A stretch of 34,740 nucleotides of DNA, from assembly GCA_009785615.1 (NCBI GenBank), contig WQVX01000014.1:1-34740 (forward strand), in the 5' to 3' direction. Positions 34,001-34,740 of this stretch are shown piece by piece. A model generated the notes under the pieces. The model did not search any database. It was not told the origin of the DNA and worked only from the letters and a program-made list of their open reading frames with translations. Each line of letters starts with the position of its first letter. Position 1 is the stretch's first letter. The translations under genes and the position numbers were made by a program. The DNA comes from Defluviitaleaceae bacterium. Its GTDB lineage: Bacteria; Bacillota; Clostridia; Lachnospirales; WQUN01.

Positions 34001-34740
34001 TCTCCAACAGCAATAGCACGAATATTAACCAAACTGCCCGGCGCACCCGATATTTCAACCGTACCGCTGTTTGTTGGTATATTATTGGTATCTGACCGCC
34101 CACGTCCAAGCGACGGAGTATCAACAGTGGAATAATATATTTGTGCTCCACTTGTAGGAGTACGAAGAGTTATCAAGCTGTTATTAGGTATTACGAAAGG
34201 AAGCCCTTCATCATTTGAAGGAGATGCCACCGGGGTAGCTGCTTGTCTGGCTTCTATTTGGTATGCAAAAGTTACAACTTCGCTGTTACGGAAGTATTGA
34301 TCATCCAACCCGGCAAAGGCCATGGCGTTAATTGTAACTAAATCTCCAAGCTCACCATCTATGATTATGCCTGTAGCACTATCGTATATTTTGGTTACTA
34401 TGGTTGATGGATTATTATTTACATGCACAAGCCTTCTATCCCCGGCTCCACCTGTAAACTGTACATGCCTTGGGTCCGGATGCTCTGTAAAGCTATATAT
34501 AATCGGCAAGCCATTTTGACTGTGCAAGGTTACTGTACTGCCTCTTCTAACTTCTAAAATATCATCATTGGAGGTTATTGGCCAAGAGGTCGGAGGCTCT
34601 GCGGCAATTTGATCTTCAATCCTAAATAGGAAGTGTATGGTTTCGCTATCTAATAGAAGAATCTCACCTTCTTCTACAAATGTGCCATCGTCTGCAAGCC
34701 TCCAGCCATCTCTATAAAATGCCATAGTAGTAAGAGTAAA
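31015..34740 (-). CDS. Surface protein with about ten HEX-C/chitobiase-type repeats, N-terminus beyond the window
   Basis: The frame is open through the window edge and the first ATG inside it (34725) has no ribosome binding site and lies within a repeat, so the gene starts outside. About ten repeats of 85-115 residues share the pattern of CHB_HEX_C_1 (chitobiase C-terminal-like) domains: a PGS-V..G..V.L..... opening, I-Y-Y with TxDGTxPT-like turns (clearest: ITYTKDGTDPTNPENPSR), then I-I-A-A-V...GM-SE-V-FTYQ closing. Repeats 3 and 4 are especially alike (both with DGTPGSTF- or EGTPGSTF-type turns). A distinct acidic beta domain follows, then one membrane helix (LIAMPLLAACIAGSVFVI), a KKKKR stop-transfer and an acidic cytoplasmic tail ending EIDLL. 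It is likely a membrane-anchored outer-surface protein binding polysaccharide or cells; no catalytic domain is visible. Confidence 0.85.
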   Translation of the reverse strand, partial: FTLTTMAFYRDGWRLADDGTFVEEGEILLLDSETIHFLFRIEDQIAAEPPTSWPITSNDDILEVRRGSTVTLHSQNGLPIIYSFTEHPDPRHVQFTGGAGDRRLVHVNNNPSTIVTKIYDSATGIIIDGELGDLVTINAMAFAGLDDQYFRNSEVVTFAYQIEARQAATPVASPSNDEGLPFVIPNNSLITLRTPTSGAQIYYSTVDTPSLGRGRSDTNNIPTNSGTVEISGAPGSLVNIRAIAVGDNMLNSDMALFTFQIENLQVASPPTALPRTTPEEATAVPLGSYIYLQSDMTNATIYYGRNSMPNRRFSGRGIPVDGTPGSTFRIHARVTVPGMQESEVVIFTYQVADLDVVRAPTSWPQTTPVTEEITVVALGSNIFLQSETPGAAIHYSNAGVPNRPFPTGGILVEGTPGSTFRVYARATSAGMQDSDIVIFTYQIENMSKVADPIASPETGDGEPTVIQRGSSIRLRSPTITATIFYSLDGIPFVESRADGTFHSSEGTNQLGANQIVTVPEDWEEEFFTVNAIAVAEGMYDSDIVTFTYRLPASVHPVQANPGSRTVVRNTEVTLSTATEYATIYFEKATNYEELTDPIPGESQVFNLPIIIESDLHIRAVAARDGEVSRITTFSYILADQLMAPEPSIPSGSIVPRGTMLNLTTTEGASITYTKDGTDPTNPENPSRMHGSTIALDAEAGQSISISAFAHMTGRTPSEIVSFTYSVLDANAALAAHPPSGSEVHAGSWVTLVTNITGAEIRYALGDAELDNGSDSISSGGRVQVTGQPGGTFIIRAQAVSGSIESMPMMFYYNISSRAHPPNPSILDGSRITQGTRLAFSVPNGVIYYRVNNTVNGMRTTGNLQTYTGPFILQGDPGTEIRVTAFTRAEGLEDSEERVFVYHMSGQTEAPVARQIINDGRVSRYTNIDDEIDDVDRRQGIMVALFSPTPNAVIYYTSNGTVPPIASPEWIRYEGPFSVHRSLTINMYAVAPDMDPSENERQHIRLNFMGEGEEDEVLEIDDDMDFVLVYTHLETGVQLRMRVTEEGEYSILPEGAFLYVVKIEQDHESFISLRDRVVRANSSTGESEVVDVQVIDLYEIHIYVEENGRMRRLSNGFDEGSIRIGIPLRESYRDAIVRVWHIPNENMLPNPLYTIRRGSRGTIFIQPPSFSHFAVVVPHLDNENQGAVFNLQWLIAMPLLAACIAGSVFVINKKKKRNAYVELAENENDENGTEESKEIDLL

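Overview
The window is AT-rich bacterial DNA with strong AGGAGG-type ribosome binding sites, consensus sigma-A promoters and short rho-independent terminators. It also carries a 2[4Fe-4S] ferredoxin, a DUF512 radical-SAM-like protein, a ClpS/ClpA pair and an LplB/YtcP-type sugar importer. Together these point to an anaerobic Gram-positive, most likely Clostridia (Lachnospirales-like). The species cannot be named from this stretch. Most of it looks like ordinary chromosome. I see no transposase, integrase, phage gene or CRISPR array.

Layout. Positions 1-556 hold the start of an exported protein (- strand, cut by the window edge) with a (NPEPTP)n linker encoded by a perfect 18-bp tandem repeat. 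Then come a ferredoxin (own promoter and terminator) and a two-gene unit of a NYN/PIN-like RNase with a LOTUS-like domain plus a degenerate EAL-HDOD protein. A PAQR/hemolysin III membrane protein and a small Gly/His/Phe/Arg-rich protein follow, then a MATE exporter and a four-helix membrane protein with a possible structured leader RNA. From 8164 to 11236 a FecBCD-type ABC importer runs on the + strand, with a fourth, unrecognised gene overlapping its ATPase. A tRNA-Arg(CCG) gene has a near-consensus promoter and is closely followed by a terminator.

From 11641 to 18646 lies a carbohydrate locus: a CUT1-like ABC importer (two permeases and a lipoprotein, - strand) facing a 1047-residue family 2 glycoside hydrolase (+ strand) that lacks a signal peptide. 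The simplest reading is import of an oligosaccharide followed by intracellular cleavage. From 18725 to 23441 a compact - strand operon carries yifB/comM, uvrC and a DUF512 gene. A CAP-domain secreted protein and a 533-residue protein with a PRiA4_ORF3-like C-terminal part come next, then clpS-clpA and tex on the + strand. The last gene (- strand, N-terminus beyond the window) is a large membrane-anchored surface protein made of about ten chitobiase/HEX C-terminal-type repeats.

The items most worth a second look are the possible pseudoknot leader over the ribosome binding site of the small protein at 4399-4596, the structured element at 7933-7989, a terminator element present twice with a compensatory base-pair change (4263-4299 and 23527-23563), the NYN-LOTUS/HDOD pair, and the unknown gene overlapping the FecBCD-type operon. 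No intergenic gap exceeds 300 bases. All functional assignments come from reading motifs by eye; no database search was run.
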